DNA of 64,000 bases, from positions 62,001-126,000 of the forward strand of contig NZ_JAFCJZ010000008.1 of assembly GCF_018130765.1 (NCBI RefSeq), read 5' to 3'. The notes beneath the pieces are model-generated. The model was not told the origin of the DNA, searched no databases, and was given only the letters and a program-made list of their open reading frames with translations. The DNA is from Bradyrhizobium iriomotense (GTDB lineage: Bacteria; Pseudomonadota; Alphaproteobacteria; Rhizobiales; Xanthobacteraceae). This document shows, one piece after another, positions 19,002 through 27,710 of this stretch. Every line of letters starts with the position of its first letter. Positions within the stretch are counted from its first letter, which is position 1. Both the position numbers and the translations under genes were made by a program.

Positions 19002-20293
19002 CCGTGCTCCTTGTCGGCGATGTCGAGACCATGGTCGAGCGCATCGAGCAGCAGCGTCGCCTCGTGCTCGGAGATCATCAGCGGCGGTGCCAGGAACAGC
19101 GAGGTCTGCTCACCGCTGGTGCCGATCACCGCGCCGGCCTCCAGCGCGCGCTCCGCGACGCGCGAGGCGATCGGCACCTCGGTCGTGTCGGCATGCCAGG
19201 TGCGCCAATCCGGACCGTAGAGCTCCACCGTCCAGTGCAGCCCCTGCCCGGCCACGCGCTGCACGCTCGGATGCTTTTGCGCGATCGAGAGCAAGCGGCG
19301 GGTGAACAGCTTCTCCAGATTTTGCACGTGCTCCAGAATCTTCTCGTCGGTGACGACCTTCAGATAGGCGCTGACGGCAGCCATGCTGATGGGATGACCG
19401 CGCAGCGTGCCGTAGTTCTGCCAGCTCGACCCCTTGAGCCGCTCGACGATATCCTTCGACACCACGACCGCAGCCACCGCCGCCGCGCCGCCGCCGAGCG
19501 ACTTGCCGAGGGTCACGATGTCGGGGCGGCTTTGCGCGCCCTGGAAGGCGAACCAGCGGCCCGCGCGGCCTGCGCCGGTGACGACCTCGTCTGCAATCCA
19601 GTACGAACCCGCCTGCCGCGCATAGCGAGCCACCTCGTCCTGATAGGCGCCGTCGTAATAGATGCCGCCCTGGGTGTAGTCGATGATCGTTGCCGCTGTG
19701 TCCGAGAGCAGGCGCGGGGCATCCGCGAGATATTCGCTGGGCGGGTTGTTGTTGGCCGGCCCGCCGTAGATCGCGCCATCGGGCGCCGGCAGAATCCGCA
19801 CCGGCGCCATCGGCGCCGGCAGTTTTGAGCCGCCCGCGTGCACCGCGAGGCCGCCGTGCCATTGCGGCTGCACCGTCATGCTACGCGACAGACCGGTGAT
19901 GCCGTGATAGGCGCGCTCGCGCGTCGCCAGCGCGGAACGCTGCGTCAGCGCCTGGCACAGCGACAGCGCCATGTCGTTGGCCTCGCTGCCGCTGATGCAG
20001 AAGCGCACCGCGCCGACCCAATTCTCCTCGCCCTTAAAGGCCGTCGCCATCAGATCGTCCGCGGCCTGCTCGCGGCCGACCCAGGTCCAGCCTTCGTTGA
20101 CGACGGGCGTATCCGCCGCGCGGCGGATCGCCTCCACCATCGCAGGGTGGCGATGGCCGAGGCCGCCGCCGGTGTTGCTGCCGTCGATCAGCTTGCGGCC
20201 ATCGGACAGGTGGAAGTAGACGCCCTCGCCGCCGACCACGGCCATCGGCGCGGCCTCGCCCGCATTCAAACCGGTTCGCAACAATCTGCTCAT
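18998..20293 (-). CDS. Class III PLP-dependent aminotransferase
   Basis: 431 aa fold-type I enzyme. The PLP lysine is K264 in TLGKSLGGG, the pyridine-binding aspartate D235 is in IADEVVTG, and SGSEAND at about 101-107 contacts the phosphate. Relatives include omega-amino acid aminotransferases and glutamate-1-semialdehyde aminomutase. The ATG at 20293 (MSRLLRTGLNAG) is chosen; it is 11 bp after hyuB. In this operon it could move the amino group from an amino acid released by the hydantoinase steps before CoA activation. Confidence 0.9.
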   Translation of the reverse strand: MSRLLRTGLNAGEAAPMAVVGGEGVYFHLSDGRKLIDGSNTGGGLGHRHPAMVEAIRRAADTPVVNEGWTWVGREQAADDLMATAFKGEENWVGAVRFCISGSEANDMALSLCQALTQRSALATRERAYHGITGLSRSMTVQPQWHGGLAVHAGGSKLPAPMAPVRILPAPDGAIYGGPANNNPPSEYLADAPRLLSDTAATIIDYTQGGIYYDGAYQDEVARYARQAGSYWIADEVVTGAGRAGRWFAFQGAQSRPDIVTLGKSLGGGAAAVAAVVVSKDIVERLKGSSWQNYGTLRGHPISMAAVSAYLKVVTDEKILEHVQNLEKLFTRRLLSIAQKHPSVQRVAGQGLHWTVELYGPDWRTWHADTTEVPIASRVAERALEAGAVIGTSGEQTSLFLAPPLMISEHEATLLLDALDHGLDIADKEHG

Positions 20294-20304
20294 CGCGGGT
20301 CCCC

Positions 20305-21885
20305 TCACTTCGCCGCCGCGGCGCCGTAGCCGCCGCCGCCGCACATCTCGATCGTGACGAGATCGCCTTGCTGCAATACCAGGTTCGATTTGCCGTCGAT
20401 GGCGACGCTCGCGCCTTGCCGGACCAGCGAGATGCGGCAGGCCTTGCCGGACTCGCCGCCCTGCATGCCCCAGGGCGCCATCACCATACGCTCGATGCAG
20501 GTGGTCAGGTGCATCGAAGGCGCGAGGATGCGATAGGTGCGGACGGAGCCGTCACCGCCGCGATGCGCCCCCGCGCCGCCGGAATTTCGGCGAATGGCCT
20601 GCTGCTCGAGCCGGATCGCGTAATTCGCCTCGATCACCTCGACCGGCGTGTTCGAGGTGTTGGACAGATGCACCCGGGTGGCCGAGGTGCCGGCCCGGTC
20701 ATGCCGCGCGCCCTCGCCGCCGCCATGGACCTCGTAGAGCATCTTCCACGAACCGTTCGGCCGCGGCTCGGCGAAGAACAGCACGCCGGCAGTGGTCGCG
20801 CCGCCCGCCGACAGCCGCTCGGGAATGGTACCCTGCATCGCGCGAAAAATCGCATCGACGATACGCATCGAGGTCTCGTGGTTGCCGGCGGCAACGGAGG
20901 CGGTCCAGCCCGGCTCCAGGATCGAGCCCGGGCGCGTGATGATGGTCAGCGGCCGCAGCGCGCCCGCGTTCTGGTTCATGTCGCGTCCGCTCATGATGCG
21001 CGCGGCATAGGCTACAGCCGAGCGCGCCATGAACGGCGTCGTGTTGCAGAAATTCGAGACACGGTCGCAGCTTCCGGAGAGATCGAAGGTCGCCTCGTCG
21101 CCGCGAATGGTGATCTTGACGTGGATGCGCGCGGGCGCGTTGTTCGCGCTACCGTCGTCGAGATAGTCCTCGCCCTCGTAGACGCCGTCCGGCAGCGCGC
21201 GCAGCGCTTCCCGCATCTCGATTTCCGAGAGATCGTGCAGGCGCGACTGGGTCGCCATGAAGACCGCCTTGCCGTGCTCGCGGCAGAGCTCGACGATGCG
21301 CTTCTCGCCAGCCTTGGTCGCCGCGATCTGGGCGAGAAGATCGCCCTCGCAGGACTCTGGATCCCGGACGTTAGCCTTGAGCAGCTGCACGATCGGCGTG
21401 TTCACGCCGGCTGAGGTTGCGATCAGCACCGGCGGAATCCGCATCGCCTCCTGGAAGGTGTCGATCGCCTTGGCAAAATAGCTGCCGGGCCAGGTGCCGC
21501 CGATGTCGGGCCAGTGCGCAAGGCTCACCGCGAAGGCGACGATCTCGCCCTTGACGAAGACGGGACGCACGACCTTGACGTCGTTGAGATGGTTGCCGCC
21601 GAGCGCGCCGACATTGTAGATCACCACGTCGCCGTCATTCAAGCTGTCGCGCGGTATCACCTTCAGCAGTTCGGGGATCGTATAGGCCATCGCGCCGAGA
21701 TGGATCGGGATGTCGCGGCCCTGCCCGACCAGACCGCCATGGCCATCGGTGATCGCGGACGAGAGGTCGCCGGCCTCGCGCAAGAGCGGCGAGCGCGCCG
21801 AACGCGTCATCACCAGGCTCATCTCCTCGGCCGCGGCGGAAAGCCCATGCCTGATGACTTCGACGACGAACGCATCGAGCTTCAT
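20305..21885 (-). CDS. hyuB: Hydantoinase B / oxoprolinase family protein
   Basis: 526 aa HyuB subunit. MKLDAFVVEVIRHGLSAAAE, SLVMTRSARSP and the NVGALGGNHLNDVKVV segment are family hallmarks, and the glycine-rich C-terminus EMCGGGGYG is typical. With HyuA it forms an ATP-dependent ring-opening enzyme acting on hydantoins, N-methylhydantoin, 5-oxoproline or related cyclic amides. It overlaps hyuA by 4 bp, supporting a stoichiometric complex. Some members are acetone carboxylase-like, but the gene order and neighbours favour a hydantoinase role. Confidence 0.92.
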   Translation of the reverse strand: MKLDAFVVEVIRHGLSAAAEEMSLVMTRSARSPLLREAGDLSSAITDGHGGLVGQGRDIPIHLGAMAYTIPELLKVIPRDSLNDGDVVIYNVGALGGNHLNDVKVVRPVFVKGEIVAFAVSLAHWPDIGGTWPGSYFAKAIDTFQEAMRIPPVLIATSAGVNTPIVQLLKANVRDPESCEGDLLAQIAATKAGEKRIVELCREHGKAVFMATQSRLHDLSEIEMREALRALPDGVYEGEDYLDDGSANNAPARIHVKITIRGDEATFDLSGSCDRVSNFCNTTPFMARSAVAYAARIMSGRDMNQNAGALRPLTIITRPGSILEPGWTASVAAGNHETSMRIVDAIFRAMQGTIPERLSAGGATTAGVLFFAEPRPNGSWKMLYEVHGGGEGARHDRAGTSATRVHLSNTSNTPVEVIEANYAIRLEQQAIRRNSGGAGAHRGGDGSVRTYRILAPSMHLTTCIERMVMAPWGMQGGESGKACRISLVRQGASVAIDGKSNLVLQQGDLVTIEMCGGGGYGAAAAK

Positions 21886-23891
21886 CCGCCCCTCCGCACC
21901 AGAAAGAGATTGCCGGCGGTGTCAGGTTTGGCCTGCCAGCCCGGCGGCACGACCACCGTTGACCAGGCGTCTTCTATGATGGCCGGACCGCTGACAGTCT
22001 CCGTGAGCGAGGCGCGGTCGATGATCGCTGTCGCGATATCGTGGAAGCCGTCGAACGAGCAGGTCCGCTTGCCAGAGGACACCGCTCTTACCGCTGTCGC
22101 CGGCCGGCTCACGACAGTCGTGGAAGGACGGCGCGCCTGCACTCGCACGGATTCGATGACGCAGGGCTCGCCGGTCGCATAACCGAACAGCTCATGGTGG
22201 CGCGTCAGGAAGTCTTTCTTCAGCTGTATGACATCGAGCGGCAGCGTAAAGGGCACCGGGATGGCGTCATTCTGCGCGGCGTAGCGCATCAAGGCCACCA
22301 GCTCGACCTGGATCTCCGCCTTCGCAACGCCATTGGCGATCAGCGGCGCGGAGGCATCGTCAATCAACGTTCCGACCCGCTCCGACACGCGCGCAAGATC
22401 GATGCCGTCGAGCGCGGCGCGAAGAGTCTGCTGTTGGAGGAAGCTGAAATCGGCAGTGAGGCAGCCCAGCGCCGAGAACGCACTCGACGCGCTCGGGACG
22501 ACCACCTGCGCAATCCCGTAGAGATCGGCGAGACCCGCGGCATGCATCGGGCCGCCGCCGCCGAAGGCAAGCAGCGTGCAGTCGCGTCCGTCGATGCCGC
22601 GCTCGACCGTGACCCGGCGCAACGCACGGGCCATGGTCGCGTTGGCGACCTTGATGATGCCGAGTGCCGTCTCGGTCAGACTGAGACCCAGGGCATGCGC
22701 GATCGGCGCAATGACGCGCTTGGCGGATTCGATGTCGATGCCGATACGATCACCAAGTTTCGTTTCGGGATTGAGATAACCGAGCACGGCATTGGCATCG
22801 GTAATCGTCGGCTCCGTGCCGCCGTGGCCGTAACAGGCCGGCCCCGGCTCGGAGCCGGCACTCTCGGGGCCGACCGTCAGGCCGCCGGGACCGTTGCGCA
22901 CGATCGATCCGCCGCCCGCGCCGATCGAATGCACCGCGAGCATCGGCTGGCGCAACGGCTTGTCGCCGAGCATGCGGCCGTCGGTCATCTCGGCCTGGCC
23001 GTCGACGATCAGGCAGACATCCGTCGTGGTGCCGCCCATGTCGAAGGTCAGCATGCGCGAGGCGCCGAGCTGGCGCGCGATGCTGACGGACGCGGAGACG
23101 CCGGCCGCCGGACCCGACATCGCCATCACCAGTGGCCGCCGCTTCACCGCCGAGATCGGGATCATGGCGCCGGCCGAATGAAACACCTGCAGGCCGGGGC
23201 CGATCGGCAGCCGCTGCTCCAGCTCGCTCAGATATTCCACGGCGATCGGCATCGCCGCCGCGTTGAACACCGTGGCCGAGGTCCGCTCATATTCGCGCGC
23301 CTCGGGATTGACCTCGTGCGAGAGCGAGACATGGGCGACGACGTCCCTCAGACGCTCGCCCAGCATCTTTTCATGCACCGGATTGGCATAGGCGTGCAGA
23401 AGAGCAACCGCGACGCTCTGCACGCCGGTCTGTTTCAGCCAGGTCACCAGACGCTCGATCTCCGCTTCGTCCAGCGCCTTCAGCACCCGCCCCTCGTGAT
23501 CGAGCCGCTCGGCGAGTCCAAAGCATCGTTCGGGCGGCACCAGGGGCGGCGATTTCGGGGGAATGTCGAGACGGTAGAGATCCCTGCGGCGATAGCGCGC
23601 GATCTCCAGCACATCGGCAAAGCCTTCGGTCGCGACCAGCGCCACCTTCGGCAGCCTGTTCTCGACGATGGCATTGGTCACGCGCGTGGTGCCGTGGACG
23701 AAGCGCTTGACCTCGCTCTTGCGCAGGCCCACGGCCTCGATGGCCTCCAGCATCGCCTGGACGGGAGCGTCGGGGCGCGAGGGTACCTTCGCGATCCGCG
23801 CCTCGGCGGAGCCGCGCCGGATCGCGATGATGTCGGTGAAGGTGCCACCGATATCGGTGCCGACCTCCCAGTGATTGTCGGAGGAGCTCAT
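21882..23891 (-). CDS. hyuA: Hydantoinase A / oxoprolinase family protein
   Basis: 669 aa HyuA subunit with an actin/ASKHA-type ATPase fold. Phosphate-binding motifs are GTDIGGTFTD at residues 11-20 and the later FDMGGTTTDV. It couples ATP hydrolysis to ring opening together with HyuB. The ATG at 23891 is used; a GTG two codons upstream (23897) is possible. Neither has a strong ribosome-binding site. It is the first gene of an operon and is preceded by a 426-bp gap containing several GTGCA/TGCAC inverted repeats. Confidence 0.92.
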   Translation of the reverse strand: MSSSDNHWEVGTDIGGTFTDIIAIRRGSAEARIAKVPSRPDAPVQAMLEAIEAVGLRKSEVKRFVHGTTRVTNAIVENRLPKVALVATEGFADVLEIARYRRRDLYRLDIPPKSPPLVPPERCFGLAERLDHEGRVLKALDEAEIERLVTWLKQTGVQSVAVALLHAYANPVHEKMLGERLRDVVAHVSLSHEVNPEAREYERTSATVFNAAAMPIAVEYLSELEQRLPIGPGLQVFHSAGAMIPISAVKRRPLVMAMSGPAAGVSASVSIARQLGASRMLTFDMGGTTTDVCLIVDGQAEMTDGRMLGDKPLRQPMLAVHSIGAGGGSIVRNGPGGLTVGPESAGSEPGPACYGHGGTEPTITDANAVLGYLNPETKLGDRIGIDIESAKRVIAPIAHALGLSLTETALGIIKVANATMARALRRVTVERGIDGRDCTLLAFGGGGPMHAAGLADLYGIAQVVVPSASSAFSALGCLTADFSFLQQQTLRAALDGIDLARVSERVGTLIDDASAPLIANGVAKAEIQVELVALMRYAAQNDAIPVPFTLPLDVIQLKKDFLTRHHELFGYATGEPCVIESVRVQARRPSTTVVSRPATAVRAVSSGKRTCSFDGFHDIATAIIDRASLTETVSGPAIIEDAWSTVVVPPGWQAKPDTAGNLFLVRRGG

Positions 23892-24317
23892 CTGCACAGT
23901 CAGCTACGGGTGACGCCCGAACCGGACGCCGGGTCGTTCCTGTCCATCGCAACGTCGAATGCCAAACCGAGAGCGCTCATCATGCATCCCCTGTCATGCC
24001 ACCATGAGCGAGCGTGCGACAGAGCGATGGGCGCGGGCTAGGGCCAGAGTTGTCGCAAACCGCTAGACCAGTGCGCGTCCTCAGCCGCGCGCCGCGCCAT
24101 CTGCTGCACGTTTTGGTGCAGCGCTGCTCGCGCTGAGGGCACGCGAGCGCGGAGCGCTCCACGCGGGAAAAGTGCAGTGCACCACGGATTTCTCCGCGCA
24201 AAACGCAATGTCCGCTGCACTGCAATCCGACCGCTTCAAATCGCGTGTCTAATTTGCAGGCGATCGATCGGCACCGCCGGATGTCCGGCTGCCTATGAGC
24301 TATGCATGGCGGTCGGC
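23892..24317. other. Non-coding 426-bp region upstream of hyuA
   Basis: No plausible gene is seen here on either strand. It separates the MocR regulator gene (ending at 24318) from hyuA, both on the minus strand, so it should hold the hyuA promoter. Its notable content is the GTGCA/TGCAC repeat cluster at 24104-24224. A GG-N11-GC sequence at 24055-24070 resembles sigma-54 elements but has the wrong spacing. Confidence 0.7.
24104..24224. promoter_or_regulatory. Cluster of TGCAC/GTGCA inverted repeats (putative MocR operators)
   Basis: Three palindromic sites share the same half-site: CTGCAC-N6-GTGCAG at 24104-24121, GTGCAGTGCAC at 24172-24182 and TGCACTGCA at 24216-24224. Centre-to-centre distances are about 64.5 and 43 bp, close to 6 and 4 helical turns, so all would lie on one DNA face. 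A further single TGCAC is at 23893-23897. They lie between the MocR-type regulator gene and hyuA, which makes that regulator the first candidate to bind them; this is inference. Confidence 0.5.
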
Positions 24318-25910
24318 TCAGCCTCTCTTTATTGTACGAACAGTACGAGAGGATATCGCCGCCTCGGATGGCGCGTTGCGGGAGCTGCTGCCGATGCAGG
24401 CCGCGATTCTCGCAAGCAGTGGCGAGGCATCCTCGATGCGTAGCCGCCCATAGCCGAACACCAGGCCCTGTCGGGTCGGCTGCTCCAGAAAATTCTGCGA
24501 CAATGGCTGCACATGGATGCCGGCCTGCTTCAGGCTTGCAGCCGCCTCGCGGTCGTTCATCCGCGCCCGCATCGCCTCGGTGAACTCCGCCACCAGATGC
24601 AATCCCGTCACCGCCGCGGAGACGACCAGGTCATTCGGCATCCGCGCTGCAATCGCCTCGATCAGCGCCTTTCGCCTGCTCGCATAGACCCGCCGCATCG
24701 CGCGCAGATGTCGCAGCAGGTGCCCTTCCCGCATGAACTCGGCCAAAGCGAGCTGTCCGATGCCGGAGGTGTGGACGTCGATCCGCGCGCGGCCCTTGGA
24801 AAATCCTGCGATGAAATGCCTGTTGGCAACGATGTAGCCGAGCCGAAGGTTCGGCATCATGATCTTGGAGAAGGTGCCGAAATAGATCACCCGCCCCTCG
24901 CGATCGAGCGACCGCAAGGAGGCGATCATGCTGTCCTGGTGCCTGAACTCCGAATTGTAATCGTCCTCGATCACCCAGACGTCGTTTCTGTTGGCCCAGT
25001 CGAGCAGCTCGAGGCGCCGCTCCAGGTGCATGCTGACGCCGAGCGGGTATTGATGCGACGGCGTGACCACGATCAGCCGTGCGCCCGGCGCGCGCCGGAT
25101 ACCTTCGGAGACGACGAGGCCCTTGTCGTCGACGGGAATGGGAACGAGCTTCGCGCCCGCCGCCGTCAGCGCCCAGCGCGCCTCGACGAATCCGGGCTCC
25201 TCGACCCAGACCTCATCGCCGGGATCGAGGATCATCCGGCTGCAGAAATCCAGCGCGCCCGATGTGCCTGACGTGACGACAACCTCCTCGGGCGAGCAGA
25301 CCAGCCCGCGCACAGAGCCGAGGAAATTCGCGATCTCGCTGCGCAGCCGCGGATGGCCTTCGGGTGGAAGATCGAGGCACTCCTGCTCCCTCGGATTCTG
25401 CCAGGTCTGACGCAGCAGGCGCGACCATTCCTTGAAGGGAAACGTCGAGATGTCGGGCGCGCCGGGTGCGAACACGGACGGCCAATTGGTCTCGTAATCC
25501 AAGCCGAGCAGTGATTGCCAGCGCTTCGACGTGTGGGCGGGCGCAGCCCCGGGCGGCGCAACCGGCGGCGGCTCCGCGTGCGACGTTGCGACGGACGCCA
25601 CCATGACGCTGCCGCGTGGCGTCGATTCAAGGTAGCCCTCGGCGTAAAGCAGATCCCACGCGGTCAGCACCACCGTGCGCGAGCAGCCCAGTTCCCGCGC
25701 GATCTCGCGCGAGCCCAGGAATTGCGTTCCCGCCGAAAAGACGCCGCGCAGAATGCAATCCCGGATGTGAGCCGCGATCTGCAAATGCAGCGGCACGGCC
25801 GACGTGCGGTCGATATGCATTCCCGCAAGGGAGACGCGCTGGTGTGGTTGGCGGCTCTTGTCCATCATTTGGAGGCGGTTGCTGGAGCGGCCGGCGATGG
25901 CCGCCAGCAT
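24318..25910 (-). CDS. MocR-type transcriptional regulator (GntR HTH plus aminotransferase domain)
   Basis: 530 aa. A GntR-like winged helix at about residues 31-105 (PLHLQIAAHIRDCI, LGCSRTVVLTAW, PRGSVMV) is followed by a fold-type I aminotransferase-like domain. That domain has the PLP lysine K349 in FGTFSKIMMP and the IEDDYNSEF segment. MocR proteins sense PLP-linked ligands and usually control nearby amino acid or vitamin genes. Start choice is uncertain: ATG 25910 is used, with 25865 and 25820 as alternatives; none has a clear binding site. It is the last gene of the SDR-aminotransferase-hydrolase-amidohydrolase-flavin reductase operon and lies upstream of hyuA. Confidence 0.88.
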   Translation of the reverse strand: MLAAIAGRSSNRLQMMDKSRQPHQRVSLAGMHIDRTSAVPLHLQIAAHIRDCILRGVFSAGTQFLGSREIARELGCSRTVVLTAWDLLYAEGYLESTPRGSVMVASVATSHAEPPPVAPPGAAPAHTSKRWQSLLGLDYETNWPSVFAPGAPDISTFPFKEWSRLLRQTWQNPREQECLDLPPEGHPRLRSEIANFLGSVRGLVCSPEEVVVTSGTSGALDFCSRMILDPGDEVWVEEPGFVEARWALTAAGAKLVPIPVDDKGLVVSEGIRRAPGARLIVVTPSHQYPLGVSMHLERRLELLDWANRNDVWVIEDDYNSEFRHQDSMIASLRSLDREGRVIYFGTFSKIMMPNLRLGYIVANRHFIAGFSKGRARIDVHTSGIGQLALAEFMREGHLLRHLRAMRRVYASRRKALIEAIAARMPNDLVVSAAVTGLHLVAEFTEAMRARMNDREAAASLKQAGIHVQPLSQNFLEQPTRQGLVFGYGRLRIEDASPLLARIAACIGSSSRNAPSEAAISSRTVRTIKRG

Positions 25911-25914
25911 CCCC

Positions 25915-26445
25915 TCAGGATGGGCCAGAAGCGGATTCGGGTCCAGCCTTGGCGGTATCGGTCATCCCGACCGCGTGATAGGCGCGGCCGAAATAAATCA
26001 GACTGTCGGTGCAGCCGGATCTCTGCAGCGCGACCACGCGGCAGAACAGCACATCATGGGTGCCGACATTGACGACATCAGCAATCCGGCAGTCGAACGC
26101 GGCAGCACAGTCGGCCAGCACCGGCGCGCCCGTTGCGAGTGTCGACCAATCCGCGGCGGCAAAGCGTTCCTCGGCGGGCACCTTGCCACCGAACAGGCGA
26201 GACAGTTGCTCGTGCCGCGCCGAGAGCACGTTGACGCACACCACCTTGTTGCCGGTCACGCTGGCATAGGCGGAGGAGCCGCGGTTGATGCAGACCAGAA
26301 GCGTCGGCGGGTCGTCAGTGACGCTGCAGATCGCGGAGGCCGTAAATCCGGCGCGGCCGGCGCTCCCGTCGGTCGTAACGATGCCGACGGCGGCACCAAG
26401 ACAGGCCATCGCGTCGCGGTAGTCCCGAGGGGCCACATCCTGCAT
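25915..26445 (-). CDS. Flavin reductase (HpaC/RutF-like)
   Basis: 176 aa, the usual size for small-component flavin reductases. MQDVAPRDYRDAMACLGAAV, GIVTTDG and FTASAICSVTDDPPTLLVC are typical of the NAD(P)H:FMN reductases that serve two-component monooxygenases. The ATG at 26445 gives this family-standard N-terminus, while upstream in-frame sequence is low-complexity arginine-rich and unlikely to be coding. It could feed the luciferase-like monooxygenase encoded at 35778-37082. It lies 8 bp after the amidohydrolase gene and 4 bp before the MocR gene. Confidence 0.9.
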   Translation of the reverse strand: MQDVAPRDYRDAMACLGAAVGIVTTDGSAGRAGFTASAICSVTDDPPTLLVCINRGSSAYASVTGNKVVCVNVLSARHEQLSRLFGGKVPAEERFAAADWSTLATGAPVLADCAAAFDCRIADVVNVGTHDVLFCRVVALQRSGCTDSLIYFGRAYHAVGMTDTAKAGPESASGPS

Positions 26446-26453
26446 CGACGTCC

Positions 26454-27707
26454 TCACCCCTCGATGGCAGGTGCGAACGCGAGCTCGCGCAACACCTGTG
26501 CCAGCACGGCGGCGCCGGCGGCAACATGATCGGGCTCGGCCCATTCGTGCTCGACATGGCTCGCCCCGTCGCGGCACGGGATGAAGATCATCGCGGCCGG
26601 ACAGATTTTTGCGAGATGACGGGCATCATGACCGGCCGCCGAGAGGATGGCCATGACCGAATGCCCCTGCTCACGCGCGGCCTCGGCGATGCTCGCGCGC
26701 AGGCGCGGATCGAAGGCGTTCGAGGGCGCATCGACGAGCGGCGTCACCGTGACCGTGCACGGTGGAGCGTGCTCGCGGCAAAGAGTTTTGATGCGCGCGC
26801 CCGCGGCATCGAGCACCGCATTGTCAGGGTGACGCAGATCGATGCTGAAGCTGACGCGCGACGGCACCACCGACGGCGCGTTCGGCACGACGGTGACCCG
26901 GCCGATGGTGAACTTGATGTCGGCATCGATGGCGCCGATCTCGGCATGGAGCGCCGTCGCCATCCGGGCAAAAGCCGCGAGCGCATCCCGTCGCTCCGAC
27001 TGCGCCAGCGTACCGGCATGGCCCTCGGCGCCCTCGACGACGACCTGAAAAGTCTTCTTGCCCTGGATCCCGGTGACGACACCGATCGCGCAGCCGGCCG
27101 CCTCCAGCAGCGGTCCCTGCTCGATGTGCAGTTCGAGATAGGCTCCGACCGCAAAGCCGAGCAGCCTGTGCGGCATATCGGGGAAAGCTTGGTGGAGGCG
27201 GTCGAGCGCCTCGCCGACACTGATGCCGTCTGCATCGCGCGCGGCGCGGATCGCATCCATGCTCCGCTCGCCGGTAAAGGCCTCCGAGCCCATCATGCCC
27301 GGGGCGAAGCGCGAGCCCTCCTCGTTCATCCAGGCGACCACGATGAGGTCGCGTGCGGGCTTGTCGCCTTGCTCCACCAGTGAGACGACCGCCTCCAACG
27401 CCGCCATCACGCCGGCGGCGCCGTCGAACTTGCCGCCGGTCGGCTGGCTGTCGAGATGACTGCCGAGCAGCAGCGGCGGCGCGGCGCGGTCACGGCCGGC
27501 CAGTGTCAGAAACAGGTTTCCCGCAGCGTCCGTCGACGGCGTCAATCCCGCTTCGCGCGCCCAGTCGATGACGCGACGCCAGGCGGCGATCTCACCGTCG
27601 CTCAGCGCCTGACGGTTGACCCCGCCGGCCGGCGTCGCGCCGATCTCGGCGAGCGACATCAAGCGGGTCCAGAGCCGGTCGGCGTTGATCAGAGGCTGGC
27701 TCGTCAT
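26454..27707 (-). CDS. Zn-dependent M20-type amidohydrolase (N-carbamoyl-L-amino-acid hydrolase / allantoate amidohydrolase family)
   Basis: 417 aa, matching HyuC/AllC/beta-ureidopropionase-type enzymes. Metal ligands are visible as H84 (GSHLDSQPTGG), D95 (KFDGAAGV), E129-E130 (WMNEEGSRF) and a late histidine in ASHVEHEW. It hydrolyses N-carbamoyl-L-amino acids, 3-ureidopropionate or allantoate, releasing CO2 and ammonia. It complements the D-specific carbamoylase at 16244-17176, so the region can in principle process both enantiomers. It is flanked within 10 bp by the alpha/beta hydrolase and flavin reductase genes. Confidence 0.92.
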   Translation of the reverse strand: MTSQPLINADRLWTRLMSLAEIGATPAGGVNRQALSDGEIAAWRRVIDWAREAGLTPSTDAAGNLFLTLAGRDRAAPPLLLGSHLDSQPTGGKFDGAAGVMAALEAVVSLVEQGDKPARDLIVVAWMNEEGSRFAPGMMGSEAFTGERSMDAIRAARDADGISVGEALDRLHQAFPDMPHRLLGFAVGAYLELHIEQGPLLEAAGCAIGVVTGIQGKKTFQVVVEGAEGHAGTLAQSERRDALAAFARMATALHAEIGAIDADIKFTIGRVTVVPNAPSVVPSRVSFSIDLRHPDNAVLDAAGARIKTLCREHAPPCTVTVTPLVDAPSNAFDPRLRASIAEAAREQGHSVMAILSAAGHDARHLAKICPAAMIFIPCRDGASHVEHEWAEPDHVAAGAAVLAQVLRELAFAPAIEG

Positions 27708-27710
27708 CGA

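Noticed and set aside
24055..24070. Sigma-54-like sequence upstream of hyuA (minus strand TGGTCTAGCGGTTTGC)
   Set aside because: The spacing between GG and GC is 11, not 10, which sigma-54 holoenzyme tolerates poorly; it was not annotated as a promoter.
24333..24348. Direct repeat GTACGA-ACA-GTACGA near the 3' end of the MocR gene
   Set aside because: It lies inside coding sequence and has no partner sites, so chance is the simplest explanation.
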